64,000 nt of DNA, from positions 1,057,030-1,121,029 of the forward strand of contig SCFE01000060.1 of assembly GCA_004352715.1 (NCBI GenBank), in the 5' to 3' direction. The DNA comes from Hofstenia miamia. Taxonomy: Eukaryota; Xenacoelomorpha; Acoela. The notes under the pieces are model-generated. The model made no database searches and was not told the origin of the DNA. It saw nothing but the letters and a program-made list of their open reading frames with translations. This document shows positions 1 to 11,897 of this stretch, piece after piece (the stretch's first letter is position 1; each line of letters opens with the position of its first letter). The position numbers and the translations under genes were made by a program.

Positions 1-2055
1 ATTCTATACCATATAGAAGAAGAAAACGTCAATTACTACCAACATATCTTAGTTCTCATTCAATACTTTGCCTTAATAAATTGAATACTTTAAGAAAAAA
101 ACGTACTTTTAACTATTATTTATATCGTAAAGCTGTTAGGAATCTATTAGACTCCATAGAGTTAGATAAAGTTACTTTTATTAACAATTTTTCTTTCAAA
201 TCAAATTTAAAAGAATGTTACTCTCTTTTAAATGCAATGTCTCATTCTAGTTTTCCTAAAGTAATGTCTTATAACGACATAGACCTCACTGATTTTCATG
301 ATATATTAAATGGTTTTAATGATTACTTTTCTTCTGTTTATAATCCAAATGATACTAATATTATGAATATCTCATTTCGATTGTTGTTAATCAATAATCT
401 TGAAATAGAAATTGAAGACGTATTTGAAGTTATTTCCAATCTCTCAATGAAAGGATGTGGATATGATAACATCCCCAATTGTTTCTTTAAGAATTTTTCA
501 AAAGCACTTGCACTACATATTTTACAACTATTTCAGAATATAATTATATCAGATACATTTCCATCTCTCTGGAAACAAGCAATTATCCATCCAATCCACA
601 AGAAAGAATTAAGAAGAAAAATTATTAATTACAGACCAATAAGCATTTTACCAAAACTTTCATTAATATTTGAAAAGATCATATTTAAGCGACTTTAATG
701 ACTTTATCCTGTAGTCGTTAAAATATTTCAAAATCACAGCATGGATTTATGAAAAATAGGTCTTCTATTTCACAATTACTTCTATTTTTGTCAAATATTT
801 ATGATAATTTCGATGCTAATATAGATAGTTTTATTCTATATTTAGACTTTTCAAAAGCCTTTGATAAGGTTTCACATAGAGTTCTATTAGAAAAACTGAA
901 AGACTTTGGAGTTGGAGGTAATTTATTAAAATTATTCTGGTCTTATCTTACGAATAGAACACAAAAAGTAATTTTCAATGGCATAACATCAGATCAAACC
1001 AATATAACAAGTGGAGTTCCTCAAGGTTCTGTTCTTGGTCCTTTATTTTTCTTAATTTTTATAAACGATTTGCCAAATTACTGTTTTGCTACAACTCCAT
1101 TCTTATTTGCTGACGACTTGAAGTTATTTAGTAATGACCTTAATGATATAAATGAAGATTATTTAAGACTATACAATTGGTGTTTAGAAAATAATGCGAA
1201 ATTCAATGAGGAAAAATTTCAGTTGCTAGCAGTTTCTAATAACATTAATCATACTCTTCAACTAAACTCCAATACTACAGTTTGTGCATCAAACTCAGTT
1301 AAAGACTTGGGTATTATTATTACACACAATCTTAATTGGTCCACCCATATATATTCCAAATTGAAAACATGCAATCAAACATTTTTAAACATTAAAAGAA
1401 TACTACCTTATAATACCATTGTTTGTGACAAAAGAAGTATATACATAACTGCAATAAGATCAATCCTTATCTATGGATCTGTTGTTTTGTTTCCCAGCAG
1501 ATGCGATATTGTTAGAATTGAAAATTTTCAAAAACGCTGTTCGAAATGGATTTTGAATATTACGGACTATAAGAAGAGATTAATTAAACTGAATTTATTG
1601 CCACTTTCAATGCAATTACGACTCATTGATCTTATACAATTTAATAGTATGCTTAATAACAACATTGATTTAAATATCTTTGACTACATTTACCTATATA
1701 TTCCGCAACACGGACTACGGCTCTATAATAAAACGCTTTTCAAGTGCAAAATTAACAAGAAGATTAAAACCGATAATTTCTTCTTTAGTAGTATTACTAA
1801 ATTAGCAAATTACGTCCATTTAAATACAAACATCGATCTCTTTGATAGATCTTCAATAGTTAAAAGGCAATTGGAAGATTTATTTAAACAACAATTTATT
1901 GATTTATATGCATTTAATATTTGTACTCATTTTTTAGTTTGTAATTGTAATATATGCAATTCTAAGAATTTGCTTTATAAGAAATATTGAATGTTTTTTG
2001 TTTCAAATTTCTTTGCTTGATAAGCAATAAAGTCTTTTTGTTGTTGTTGTTGTTG
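1..2055 (+). mobile_element. Non-LTR retrotransposon (LINE), 3' half with (TTG)n tail
   Basis: The element enters from the left edge of the window, so its 5' part is not visible. The reverse transcriptase frame stops at 1990, a short 3' UTR follows, AATAAA lies at 2026-2031, and the element ends in a (TTG)n run at about 2038-2055. A simple-repeat tail instead of poly(A) is seen in several LINE clades. No target duplication can be identified because the 5' end is outside the window. Confidence 0.85.
81..1990 (+). pseudogene. LINE reverse transcriptase (ORF2), one frameshift
   Basis: Two reading frames cover one protein. The first (81-698) holds the region before the fingers, with a KGCGYDNIPN motif and then a YRPISILP motif. 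The second (749-1990) holds the RT core: LDFSKAFDKVSH (motif A, catalytic D), SGVPQGSVLGP (motif B) and FADDLKLF (motif C, two catalytic D), then KDLGIII and a Cys-rich C-terminus. The frames are joined by a lesion between 698 and 749, near a GFMKNRSS start. RT catalytic residues are intact, but the frameshift makes this copy inactive unless it is a sequencing error. The family copies LINE RNA into DNA at a nicked target. The motifs fit the Jockey/CR1 group; the exact clade is not resolved. Confidence 0.85.
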
Positions 2056-4720
2056 ATAGATATTTTTTCTTTAGTTATTTATTATATGGTACTTATATAT
2101 AAATTATTGATAAGAAGTAGCATATAATTACTTCTTGTAACAAGTACGTTAACTTAATCATTATGTTCAAGTTCGTTAATATAATATCAGAAGTCCAAAG
2201 TTTATTAACGATTTTTAGTGTAAATAAATGAACAAAAATTTAGAAAGTTTTATTTAGGCATTAAATATGGGGAATCTCGTACACTATAGAATATACTATT
2301 ATTCTGCGGAATAACTCAAGGGAAAACATAAGAAATGCAGCTCTATTTAACAAATATAAAAAGTCCTGGAAAAATCTCTTAACCAATGTATAATTGCCGC
2401 ATCAAAAAAGTCAAACGTTTGGCGAAATGTTATAATTTAACATTTTACAGATTACAAACTAAATAAATCTGTTAAAATACGCATGTAAGTTCATAGTGCA
2501 TTTATAATCACATAGTCTAGCCATAGAATTAGGCATGTGATACCTTCACTTATGACCAATTACTTAATGTAACCGTAGCCTAAGTTAAATTTCATGTTTA
2601 TAATTAAATATCAATATGTTATGTGGTATTTTAAATTTGATGTTTACAATAATAGTACTCAGCTTTCCTAATTGAATTTCGCTTGATTTGATGGTCATAT
2701 AGCAATTATCCTTTTGACATTTTCATTGACACACTCAGTTTTCTAGTCCATCATAAACTAATCGTAATTTACAGAACATTGTTAACATCATAACGTTTAA
2801 GTACTTCTTGATTGTGAGCCATGCGTTTTTAAGCAAACTTGATATGATATTTTCAAGTTCATTTTTCAAATCCACTGAAAAATTAATATATACCTCTTCA
2901 ACGTGTTATCTAAATGTGATATAGATTCCTGATTTTTCCATTGGTCAGTATATTAGCAAATATTGACATGCATGTATAAATAGGAATATTTCATGAATTA
3001 TATTGACCCAAATAAATATCACAAAACTAATACATGATTCAATGTGGACAATAATTATTATGATGTCACTCAGATAACACAACACCAATATTGAGGAGCT
3101 GTCAGAGGTCGAAATTCACAGTGAGCTGTTCTTGCTTTGGCTATTACTGTGAAAGTATGTCCATAATTAAGAAAATAATTTGAAAAAATTATTCAACTAT
3201 TTGACCTACATGGGAAAGAAAAGGCATTAAATTCAAACCACCAATTTGGTTTGTAATATATACATAAACAAATTCTGCTTCATTGCAGACTGGAGATGAA
3301 AATTCAATAGGAAATAAAAATTTATACAGCACCAGCAAAAAAGTTTTGGGATATGTTATTCTACTATATTTAACTCAATCATTACGCTGTAAACCTGGAA
3401 AAATATAATTTGTTTTATATCATTATATTTGTGTACTTTTCTAAAAGCTATCTAGAAAGTGACAGCAATGAACAATAATTTTGCTTGTAAAAATAAGATA
3501 TTCCTAAGAACTATTAGTGTCAAAAAATGTTGACACCATATAAGTTCATAAATTCTAAGCTGAAGACTACATGAAAGAGGATAAAGCAATTTTTGATTAG
3601 CCTACAATTAATTATGCAAAATTATACTTCATGTGACAACTTGTTGATTGTATTCATATAAATACACAACATCCTTCAAATTGATTTCATCAAAAATTTG
3701 TTCAATATTATTGAACAATTCATCAAAATTTACTGAAGCAATTTCAGTAAGCTTATAGAATTTATTAGGGTGGCCTTTGTTTTCGATTGAAATCGCTGTA
3801 CAATGAAAATCCCAAAAAATTGGTTTTTGGTTTATTTTTTTTTCACTCCAGAGGACTCTGAAGTAACCCTTCAACGCAGGAAATTCGTTGTTAGAATGCA
3901 TTTATTCTCCGAATATCAGTGAAAATATCCTAGTTTATGGCCCAATATCTCAATATGTAAAGCATCAGTTTTGACGCGAGCTGTGGGTCTTGTTTCTAGT
4001 CCTACTCAAAAGAGAGAGTCAGTGGTTTCTTAGAATTTTTCGGATTCCCAAACCTCTCTAAAAAATAATATGAAGACTAAAGCTTTGTACACAATAAAAA
4101 ACATTTTCCCTAAACTTAATCAGTCCTGCATTGAGATTGTACAGTCTAGTACATGAAATCTGATTGATAACATTTTCTGACAGTACCAAGACCTGAAGCA
4201 GAATTGTCCAGGGGGAACATTTCATGAAAACTTTGGTTTCTATCCTCAGAAATTTCTTCAAACTAGGGTTTTATTGCATTTCTATGTAGGCTCAATATAA
4301 ATTTCATTTTGCGTAATATGTCTAAATATATCAAGTTGCATCATAGATGATTTTTTTGTTTGTTTTTCAATTTCACATTTTCACCATGTTGGTCCTACTA
4401 AGAAAATTTCAGAAGAATTCCCATACAAGATATTGAGCTGAAATTTGAAATCATTACAAACAATAGATGAAGCCCTTCAACAGTTCAGAAGAGGAGTCAC
4501 AGTGAATGATATTATGATAGACATCAACCAATTGACCCCCACAGAAATGGGATACATTTCTTATTGAAAAGAATTCCAGTACTATATTGGATTATTACAT
4601 TCCTAGTTAATCTTAATAATTTTCAATAGATTTATTAATCAACGTTTAATAACAAACATCAAACAATGAACACATAAGTACAAATGAGTTTCAAAAAAAG
4701 CGCATGTTAAAACCAATAAG
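2056..4720. other. No recognisable gene
   Basis: AT-rich sequence with stop codons in all frames. The only open stretch of note is a 90-codon minus-strand frame at 3629-3901, whose protein (motifs KGYFRVLWSEKK and NIEQIFDEINLKDV) I do not recognise. It could be a remnant exon or chance; nothing around it supports a gene. Confidence 0.5.
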
Positions 4721-4882
4721 TAGTATACATAAGGCATCAGAGATCCCACAAAATGACCTTGACCTCTGCGATATTGAGGGGGTGTTTTTAGTGACTCACC
4801 ATTTGATTGACAGATGACTAATGAATTTCTGACAGATTGTGATAACTCACAAAGTGCTTTTTGACAGATCGGGGGGTAACTG
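4721..4882 (+). repeat. Dispersed repeat, inverted partner at 16157-16320
   Basis: About 160 bp that recur in reverse complement at 16157-16320. The shared block contains GGGGGGTAACTG at one end and TATACATAAGGCAT at the other, with three internal GACAGAT words. The partner copy runs straight into an N gap, so the full repeat length is unknown. Likely part of a larger interspersed element. Confidence 0.8.
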
Positions 4883-4964
4883 GCTGACAGCTTGCTATTA
4901 GCTTTTAATTAGTGTACCATATTCGGGTCTATTTGCATGATTCATGTTCAAATTTAGTTTACAC

Positions 4965-5134
4965 TTTTTGGTATGAGTAAATTTTGATAATATCACATTT
5001 GTTTGCATTACGCCATGTTAATATATACCGTATTATAACAACCCCTTTCGGGTTCACTTTGATAATATCACAGGCCATTTTTGGTATGAGTAATTTTTGA
5101 TATCACAAATGTTTGCATTACATCGCGTTAATAT
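4965..5134 (+). repeat. Two direct copies of a ~57 bp unit
   Basis: The unit beginning TTTTGGTATGAGTAA and ending near GTTAATAT occurs at about 4967-5026 and again at 5080-5134, about 113 bp apart. The second copy has small deletions and runs into the N gap, so the array may continue there. Confidence 0.7.
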
Positions 5135-6134
5135 NNNNNNNNNNNNNNNNNNNNNNNNNNNNNNNNNNNNNNNNNNNNNNNNNNNNNNNNNNNNNNNNNN
5201 NNNNNNNNNNNNNNNNNNNNNNNNNNNNNNNNNNNNNNNNNNNNNNNNNNNNNNNNNNNNNNNNNNNNNNNNNNNNNNNNNNNNNNNNNNNNNNNNNNNN
5301 NNNNNNNNNNNNNNNNNNNNNNNNNNNNNNNNNNNNNNNNNNNNNNNNNNNNNNNNNNNNNNNNNNNNNNNNNNNNNNNNNNNNNNNNNNNNNNNNNNNN
5401 NNNNNNNNNNNNNNNNNNNNNNNNNNNNNNNNNNNNNNNNNNNNNNNNNNNNNNNNNNNNNNNNNNNNNNNNNNNNNNNNNNNNNNNNNNNNNNNNNNNN
5501 NNNNNNNNNNNNNNNNNNNNNNNNNNNNNNNNNNNNNNNNNNNNNNNNNNNNNNNNNNNNNNNNNNNNNNNNNNNNNNNNNNNNNNNNNNNNNNNNNNNN
5601 NNNNNNNNNNNNNNNNNNNNNNNNNNNNNNNNNNNNNNNNNNNNNNNNNNNNNNNNNNNNNNNNNNNNNNNNNNNNNNNNNNNNNNNNNNNNNNNNNNNN
5701 NNNNNNNNNNNNNNNNNNNNNNNNNNNNNNNNNNNNNNNNNNNNNNNNNNNNNNNNNNNNNNNNNNNNNNNNNNNNNNNNNNNNNNNNNNNNNNNNNNNN
5801 NNNNNNNNNNNNNNNNNNNNNNNNNNNNNNNNNNNNNNNNNNNNNNNNNNNNNNNNNNNNNNNNNNNNNNNNNNNNNNNNNNNNNNNNNNNNNNNNNNNN
5901 NNNNNNNNNNNNNNNNNNNNNNNNNNNNNNNNNNNNNNNNNNNNNNNNNNNNNNNNNNNNNNNNNNNNNNNNNNNNNNNNNNNNNNNNNNNNNNNNNNNN
6001 NNNNNNNNNNNNNNNNNNNNNNNNNNNNNNNNNNNNNNNNNNNNNNNNNNNNNNNNNNNNNNNNNNNNNNNNNNNNNNNNNNNNNNNNNNNNNNNNNNNN
6101 NNNNNNNNNNNNNNNNNNNNNNNNNNNNNNNNNN
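5135..6134. other. Assembly gap, 1000 N
   Basis: Exactly 1000 N, probably a placeholder of set size. Open frames that read through it are meaningless. Confidence 0.99.
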
Positions 6135-6173
6135 AATTTCCAAGAAACCTCACATTCTTCTACTTCCGAATAA

Positions 6174-6449
6174 GTGCCAAGTTCTGAATCATTTGAGGAA
6201 TGTTCTATAAATGTTGATAATTTTCGTATGGAGCCATTATCATATTTTGGTTTACACAGGGAGAAAATTGCCGTTATCAATTTGATAGCAAAAAATTGTT
6301 TGACTAATTTCAACAGTTTGTCTAAAGTAAATTGTGTGCTTTCAGTTTTATTGGAAATACGTAGAAATTGGTCCGACTATGACATCGCTAACTATTTCGG
6401 AATTTCAATATCGACCACTTCACGACTTCTGAATATATTTTCTTTTTAG
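6174..6449 (+). pseudogene. HTH_Tnp_4-type transposase N-terminal fragment (IS5/ISL2EU-like)
   Basis: The C-terminal half of this 91-residue frame matches the helix-turn-helix found before DDE_Tnp_4 catalytic domains in eukaryotic IS5-like transposons: LSKVNCVLSVLLEIRRNWSD, then YDIANYFGISISTTSRLLN. The usual family reading is a Leu-rich helix, an LRxN word, then an AxxFGIS-STxSRxxN recognition helix. The frame stops right after this helix and no DDE domain follows, so it is a truncated copy. The 5' side abuts the N gap. The family binds transposon ends and cuts DNA. HTH identity is good; the exact superfamily is inferred. Confidence 0.65.
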
Positions 6450-6675
6450 ATATCGAATTTATTACCATCTTTTTTCTGATTATGCCGTATCACAGATGAA
6501 TGCAACTCATTCTTTTCAAGCGAACTTTTTAAGTGTTAATTTAAGTCTGATTGTTTTCATATTAATATTCAAAAACGGCTTAAAAGCTAGTAAACATATA
6601 TTGTATTTGTATATACAGATTAAAAAACATTCATTCAAAAACAGAATATTAAATAATGTTTTGATTTATCTGGGT

Positions 6676-6719
6676 AGCTCTGAAAAGAGCTGATTAAGAT
6701 AGTAGCTCTGAAAAGAGCT
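6676..6719 (-). promoter_or_regulatory. Two histone-type 3' stem-loops in tandem
   Basis: Read on the minus strand, AGCTCTTTTCAGAGCT occurs at 6691-6676 and again at 6719-6704. Each folds to a 6-bp stem with a TTTC loop. The first is followed by ACCCA, the usual 3' flank of metazoan histone mRNA stem-loops. The outermost pair is A-U rather than the conserved G-C. No histone coding sequence lies upstream on the minus strand, where a YqaJ-like relic is found instead. Either a displaced histone 3' end or coincidence. Confidence 0.4.
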
Positions 6720-6728
6720 GAGTAAAAA

Positions 6729-7360
6729 TTATGATAATTTTGGAAATATGCAAGCCTTCCAAAATGCCAAAGAATCCTTAAGAAGATTTAAGATGTAGCC
6801 TTCATCAAACGCCACTTCGATCGTTGTGACTTCACTGGAATACTCAAAATGTACTGAAGCAATGCAAAACAAGCCACTCATTCTTATACCCATCAATTTG
6901 GGAGCAGAAGCGATGTTTGAGCTTATAAGATTCATCATAGTAAGAGGAAATTCAACCAACACTTGTGTGACACTTAATTTCAATGACAAAGTCTTTGGAA
7001 AATGCGTCGGGATTCGCTCCAAACTCAGGAAAGTCAGCTCTAAGGTATAATCCTGCCTTTTAATCTAAAATATAGTAAGTATAATATTAAAAATTAAAGT
7101 TATTACATTAAAATCATAATTTTCTTTGACAACGCCCAGCACACAATCTTCCAAAGCCAAACCACAATTGACAGCAAATTTTTGAATTAGCTTTCATCCC
7201 AGTATCCACTTAACTAAGCTGCCATCAGACGTTTGACATCGGGCAGCATCATAAACATTAGAAGCAGTAATGCATCCAAAACGAAGTTTATGCCAATATT
7301 GAGATTCTGCTTTTCCAAGAGTGCTTAAATGTATGTCGCTCTCCAGTTCCTCTAATGTCT
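6729..7360 (-). pseudogene. YqaJ-like viral-recombinase-type nuclease relic
   Basis: Reading the minus strand in shifting frames gives the order of a YqaJ/lambda-exonuclease-like nuclease: a SQYWHKLRFGCITASN motif near 7310-7250 (family pattern W-x-x-x-R-x-x-x-I-T-A-S), an ALED word near 7140, GANPDAFSKDFVIEIKC near 7020-6965 (catalytic D and E-x-K), and a C-terminal tract ending in a 97-codon frame at 7022-6729 (VAFDEGYILNLLKDS). Several frameshifts and stops interrupt it. A stretch with GTAATAAC and TATTTTAG between 7100 and 7060 could be an old intron. The family degrades DNA ends to start recombination and in animals occurs in multi-copy, mobile-element-linked genes. Function is lost here. 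Confidence 0.65.
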
Positions 7361-7634
7361 TGGTCATTGATTCGCTAAAAAACTTAATGCAATCATCAAC
7401 TGAACCCCTCTGCGTTTTTTGTAAATGAAATCATGACATCAATATACAATTTGGATGTTAAAGATGGGTACAAATGATTAAAAAGAAGAGAGCTATGAGA
7501 AATCAACTGCGTGGCTTCCGAAAAAAACGATGTGCTGCTATTACTTTGGCCGTGTAACGTTGAGAGAAAAAATCTGATAATAAATATACATTTAATGAAG
7601 TTACAATATTGTAATAAATTAATGGGATGCAAGG

Positions 7635-7635
<1 letters not shown>

Positions 7636-7668
<33 letters not shown>

Positions 7669-7684
7669 CGTGTGTGTGTATGCA
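7636..7684 (+). repeat. (TA)n(TG)n microsatellite
   Basis: A run of TA dinucleotides passing into TG/CG dinucleotides. Short open frames here are made of repeated Tyr-Ile or Cys-Val codons and are not genes. Confidence 0.95.
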
Positions 7685-7774
7685 TGTATTTTGATTGCTC
7701 AGTTATTTTATCTTATGTTTAATTACAAAATTAAAATAAAGTTTACATTATAGACTTTAAAATGTGTAGTTATG

Positions 7775-8354
7775 CAGGGTGTCCCATAATTAACGCTACA
7801 CTTGATACATCACTCTGTTTTGTAAGCTAGTAGAAAGTCATTCAAACGAACTCTGTAATAAACGAACTGTATTATAAGATAAAAAACGGTCACAAATGTT
7901 CAAAAGTGTGTCCTGTACATTCAATACATGTTTTCATACGGTGAAACACTGATGCACAGATCTTCTTGTGCAGAAAAATATCCGCACCCATGACTGCAAA
8001 TTCATGGGCAATTTCTTCAAGCAAATCAGGTGTTTTTTCATCACCATATTTTGCCCTCCATTTTTTACGCTCAATTCCCGCATTGCCAGACGCAAAGTAA
8101 GTTTCAATGATAAATATTCGCTCTTGTGAAAAACGTTGCAATCTATACCTTACTAAGATTAACAATAAATAAACCCACTCACAATTAATAGTAATTGATT
8201 TGAATGATTTGAAATTTAAGAAGTCATTAAGTGTCAGTGTCGAAGAAATGCATTACTACGCTTAAATTTGAAGCCTACTTGCTCATTTTGTTGCTTGACT
8301 CTTAATGAATCATTTTTAATGCAAGGAGTGTAACCTTACTTTTGGGACAACCTG
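7775..8354 (-). mobile_element. Internally deleted mariner/Tc1-type element
   Basis: The left end CAGGGTGTCCC is mirrored by GGGACAACCTG at the right end, and the similarity continues inward (left GCTACAC, right GTGTAAC). TA follows the right end at 8355-8356; the matching left dinucleotide is TG at 7773-7774, read as a decayed TA. At 580 bp the element is less than half a full mariner. It keeps only the transposase N-terminus. Confidence 0.75.
7890..8165 (-). pseudogene. Mariner-type transposase, N-terminal helix-turn-helix fragment
   Basis: A 91-residue frame begins near the right end of the deleted element. FSQERIFIIETYFASGN resembles the opening helix of the paired-type DNA-binding domain in mariner-like and related transposases, which usually reads R-x-x-I-V-E-x-Y-F. 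A basic ERKKWRAKYGD tract follows. The catalytic DDE/D domain is absent because the element is internally deleted. It cannot make active transposase, though its ends could have been mobilised by a related intact copy. Confidence 0.55.
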
Positions 8355-8356
8355 TA

Positions 8357-9323
8357 TATCAGCCCAAGTTATAGTAATGCTATATTATATTTAATTTTGC
8401 AGCGGACTGTGCATGGCGTCAGGAAATGTTGCAATGTTATCAAATTTTGAGTCCGATAATTTTTCATGAAATTGGTGCACATTGTAAAGCAAAAATACAA
8501 GTTTGTGGCGAGCAGCAATTTATCAAATCTTTCTATTTAAAAAAAATGAATTAAAGTAGTAGAATAGAAAACAAAAACAACTGTGCATAGCTATTTCAAA
8601 TACTAAAATAATTAAAATATTAAGAAACAAAATTATCTTTTAACCGCAAGATTTTACCGCATATCAATTAGTTTACATGAAAATGACAGTCATGCCAACA
8701 CTGCAACTGCTGAAGATTGTTTTCCAAATTTTAATATTATTTGGTGTAATCAACCTCTCATTCACTGCAGATTTCTGGAGGGATTTTAAAAAAGCCCTTC
8801 AATTTACAAGCCCCAATTTATACGAAATTATGACCGTTGGTGATAAAGCTCCGCATTCAAGTGACTGAACTGTTTAAATAATTCTCTGTTGTAGATTGAA
8901 ATAAAAGTAATTTGTGGTTAAATATTTTTTATTTTTATGATATAATATTGTTAACTGTCTAATCCAAAATTTCTTAATCCTGTATATTAGTGGGAATATG
9001 ACTTTTTCGTTGACATCATGCTTTGTGGCTCACCTATTTATCTAGATACCCTCAATAGATATATGATTTAAAAATATAAAACTTGGATAATTTTAACAAC
9101 GATAATAACTACAAATTTCTCAAATTATGAAGCGATATTTATGCAAAAGTTTGCAGGTTCACTTATCACCAATTAAGAGATTTAAACTTTAACTAGATTT
9201 CATGCATGTTTATTGTAAAATTTTGAATAAAATATGAAAATGCATTCATTTTTCGTTAAATAGTCACGAATGTCTGCAAATTGAAAACTGGCCTATTAAC
9301 TTTAGCTTACATTAGTTTGTTTT
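8357..9323. other. No recognisable gene; partial dispersed repeat
   Basis: AT-rich sequence. A 63-codon plus-strand frame at 8677-8868 starts with a hydrophobic stretch that could look like a signal peptide, but it is short and unlike anything I recognise. Just before it, 8625-8675 carries a diverged piece of the repeat also found at 9324-9476 and 26527-26705 (ACAAAATTATCTTTT). Confidence 0.45.
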
Positions 9324-9476
9324 AATTTATTGCTATTCAATTTTTTGTATGATTATGTTAGAAGGTGGAAAAATAAATTAATGTGTAACAAAATTATCTT
9401 TCTACCGTAAGATTTTAAACAAATAGTTTACATTTCTATGTCTATTCATTCCTCACTAAACGTAAATAAATATCTC
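9324..9476 (+). repeat. Interspersed repeat, direct copy at 26527-26705
   Basis: The block running from AATTTATTGCTATTC to CGTAAATAAA recurs in the same orientation at 26527-26705 with a small extra segment in the second copy. It stops at the N gap here. No coding content; probably the end of an interspersed element. Confidence 0.8.
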
Positions 9477-10476
9477 NNNNNNNNNNNNNNNNNNNNNNNN
9501 NNNNNNNNNNNNNNNNNNNNNNNNNNNNNNNNNNNNNNNNNNNNNNNNNNNNNNNNNNNNNNNNNNNNNNNNNNNNNNNNNNNNNNNNNNNNNNNNNNNN
9601 NNNNNNNNNNNNNNNNNNNNNNNNNNNNNNNNNNNNNNNNNNNNNNNNNNNNNNNNNNNNNNNNNNNNNNNNNNNNNNNNNNNNNNNNNNNNNNNNNNNN
9701 NNNNNNNNNNNNNNNNNNNNNNNNNNNNNNNNNNNNNNNNNNNNNNNNNNNNNNNNNNNNNNNNNNNNNNNNNNNNNNNNNNNNNNNNNNNNNNNNNNNN
9801 NNNNNNNNNNNNNNNNNNNNNNNNNNNNNNNNNNNNNNNNNNNNNNNNNNNNNNNNNNNNNNNNNNNNNNNNNNNNNNNNNNNNNNNNNNNNNNNNNNNN
9901 NNNNNNNNNNNNNNNNNNNNNNNNNNNNNNNNNNNNNNNNNNNNNNNNNNNNNNNNNNNNNNNNNNNNNNNNNNNNNNNNNNNNNNNNNNNNNNNNNNNN
10001 NNNNNNNNNNNNNNNNNNNNNNNNNNNNNNNNNNNNNNNNNNNNNNNNNNNNNNNNNNNNNNNNNNNNNNNNNNNNNNNNNNNNNNNNNNNNNNNNNNNN
10101 NNNNNNNNNNNNNNNNNNNNNNNNNNNNNNNNNNNNNNNNNNNNNNNNNNNNNNNNNNNNNNNNNNNNNNNNNNNNNNNNNNNNNNNNNNNNNNNNNNNN
10201 NNNNNNNNNNNNNNNNNNNNNNNNNNNNNNNNNNNNNNNNNNNNNNNNNNNNNNNNNNNNNNNNNNNNNNNNNNNNNNNNNNNNNNNNNNNNNNNNNNNN
10301 NNNNNNNNNNNNNNNNNNNNNNNNNNNNNNNNNNNNNNNNNNNNNNNNNNNNNNNNNNNNNNNNNNNNNNNNNNNNNNNNNNNNNNNNNNNNNNNNNNNN
10401 NNNNNNNNNNNNNNNNNNNNNNNNNNNNNNNNNNNNNNNNNNNNNNNNNNNNNNNNNNNNNNNNNNNNNNNNNNNN
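9477..10476. other. Assembly gap, 1000 N
   Basis: Exactly 1000 N, probably a placeholder of set size. It may hide more of the flanking repeat or further hexokinase exons. Confidence 0.99.
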
Positions 10477-10745
10477 ATCTTCATTGTTATTTTAATGCAA
10501 ACTTTATTATTTGTGATTACTGCCAATAGATACCAATAGATATTGTAATTGTGGTTTAATTCATTAAAGATTGAATAACAGTGAATAACAATATTTATTT
10601 CCAATTCATTAATATTTCTAATTGTTTATATAACCATAGGGCATTCATTTCCAAGAAAACATGAATTGATCTATTAACATTATATAGGCCTTAAATTTTG
10701 TATAATTGCAAAAAACTTAAAATGAAAATTTGTGAAATATGTTTA

Positions 10746-10789
10746 AGGGGGGGGCAGTGTCCCGTGGCCCCCCCTTGGCTACGCCACTG
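10746..10789 (-). repeat. hAT-type transposon terminus fragment
   Basis: Read on the minus strand this begins CAGTGGCGTAGCCAAGGGGG, a form very common for hAT terminal inverted repeats in animals. Only this G/C-rich end is visible and no matching second end was found, so element length and target duplication are unknown. Confidence 0.5.
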
Positions 10790-11882
10790 GGTGTGTCTGT
10801 ATGGTATTTGTTGAGACATTTTGTACATAAAGTAGTATTACATTTTGTAATAGCTTAATTTCTTCATTTTGTAATGCTTAACTTGAGAGAGTCTTTGTTT
10901 ATCTTTTTTCCCGTTGTGGTCTGGAATCAATGTTGACACGACAGTGATAAATTAACCATACCCACTTTGAAGTTTTTAAATAAGTTATTGGTTTTCAATA
11001 AGCTTTGGTTTGAATTTTTCAAAGCTTCATAGGCTACGAGTTGCAAAGGGAAATGTTGAACAAGTTTAGTAAAAACACAAATAGCCTTTTTCGATGATAT
11101 TGTACTTCTATCTGTTAAAGCAAATTATCCATTTGATTAATACTAATACTAAATACTCTTTTAGGCATCATAATATCTCATAAATCAGTTAATCACTTTA
11201 TATTTTTTTGGTGGTATCGAACACCTTTTCTTAGCACAAATTCTCTCAAATACCCAATTTAAGAACATTATCAACGTTATTTCATTATTAGTGTTTATGG
11301 AAGCAAATTAATACAGGCTATTTTTTATTAACAATTATGTAAACATTTTAAAAAGATACCCATTTGTTCTGGGGAACAATTTTAGAAGAAAATGTTTACA
11401 GTTTTGGTCAACAATGGCCCTAAGTTATTGTTACTGTTGTAACAGTGCGGAGTAAACCTAAAGACATTTATAAAAATATTTCAAATTTAATTTTTGGAAA
11501 AATCTGAGCATTTTGAGACTTTAATAATTTAAAAAAATAGTTTTCTCCAAGAGGTTTCCTACTCTGATTAGAGTTTTTTCGCAATCTACTTTCACCTGCA
11601 TCAGTTGATTTTCATTTATAATCAGATGTATAACTCATTTTTAGTCACATTTGTTCCAACTTTGTGAATCAGGCTGAAATTTGGAAATTGTTTCGAAACA
11701 AATGGGGAATGAATATTTCGGTTTAAATTTTGCTGAATAATTTTTATAGCTTTTCGTATTTTTATTAAGTTAAATGGTAATCGCATTGAGATTTAATTCT
11801 GAATATATTGAGATTTTTTGATCATGTAACATCATTAATTTGCACATTTCAAATAAAATTTTTGATTTGTTAGCATTTGTAG
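10790..11882. other. No recognisable gene; probable hexokinase intron
   Basis: AT-rich sequence with no long open frame. It lies upstream of the hexokinase exon and is most simply intronic. I searched by eye for upstream hexokinase exons (for example the GTGxNACYxE region) and did not find them. Confidence 0.5.
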
Positions 11883-11897
11883 CAAGACACCGATGAA
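11883..11897 (+). other. Possible 15-bp hexokinase microexon
   Basis: CAAGACACCGATGAA (Gln-Asp-Thr-Asp-Glu) is preceded by TTTGTAG and followed by GTAAGT, and it would join in phase 0 to the hexokinase exon at 12028. Acidic residues just before the conserved INTEWGAFG block are common in hexokinases. The support is two splice signals and a frame, nothing more. Confidence 0.3.

Noticed and set aside
5054-6313. Long open frames of 340-420 codons on both strands
   Set aside because: They run through 1000 N. The same holds for frames across 9477-10476, 15157-16156 and 17024-17525.
7503-7753. Open frames with Tyr-Ile and Cys-Val runs
   Set aside because: They are translations of the (TA)n(TG)n microsatellite.
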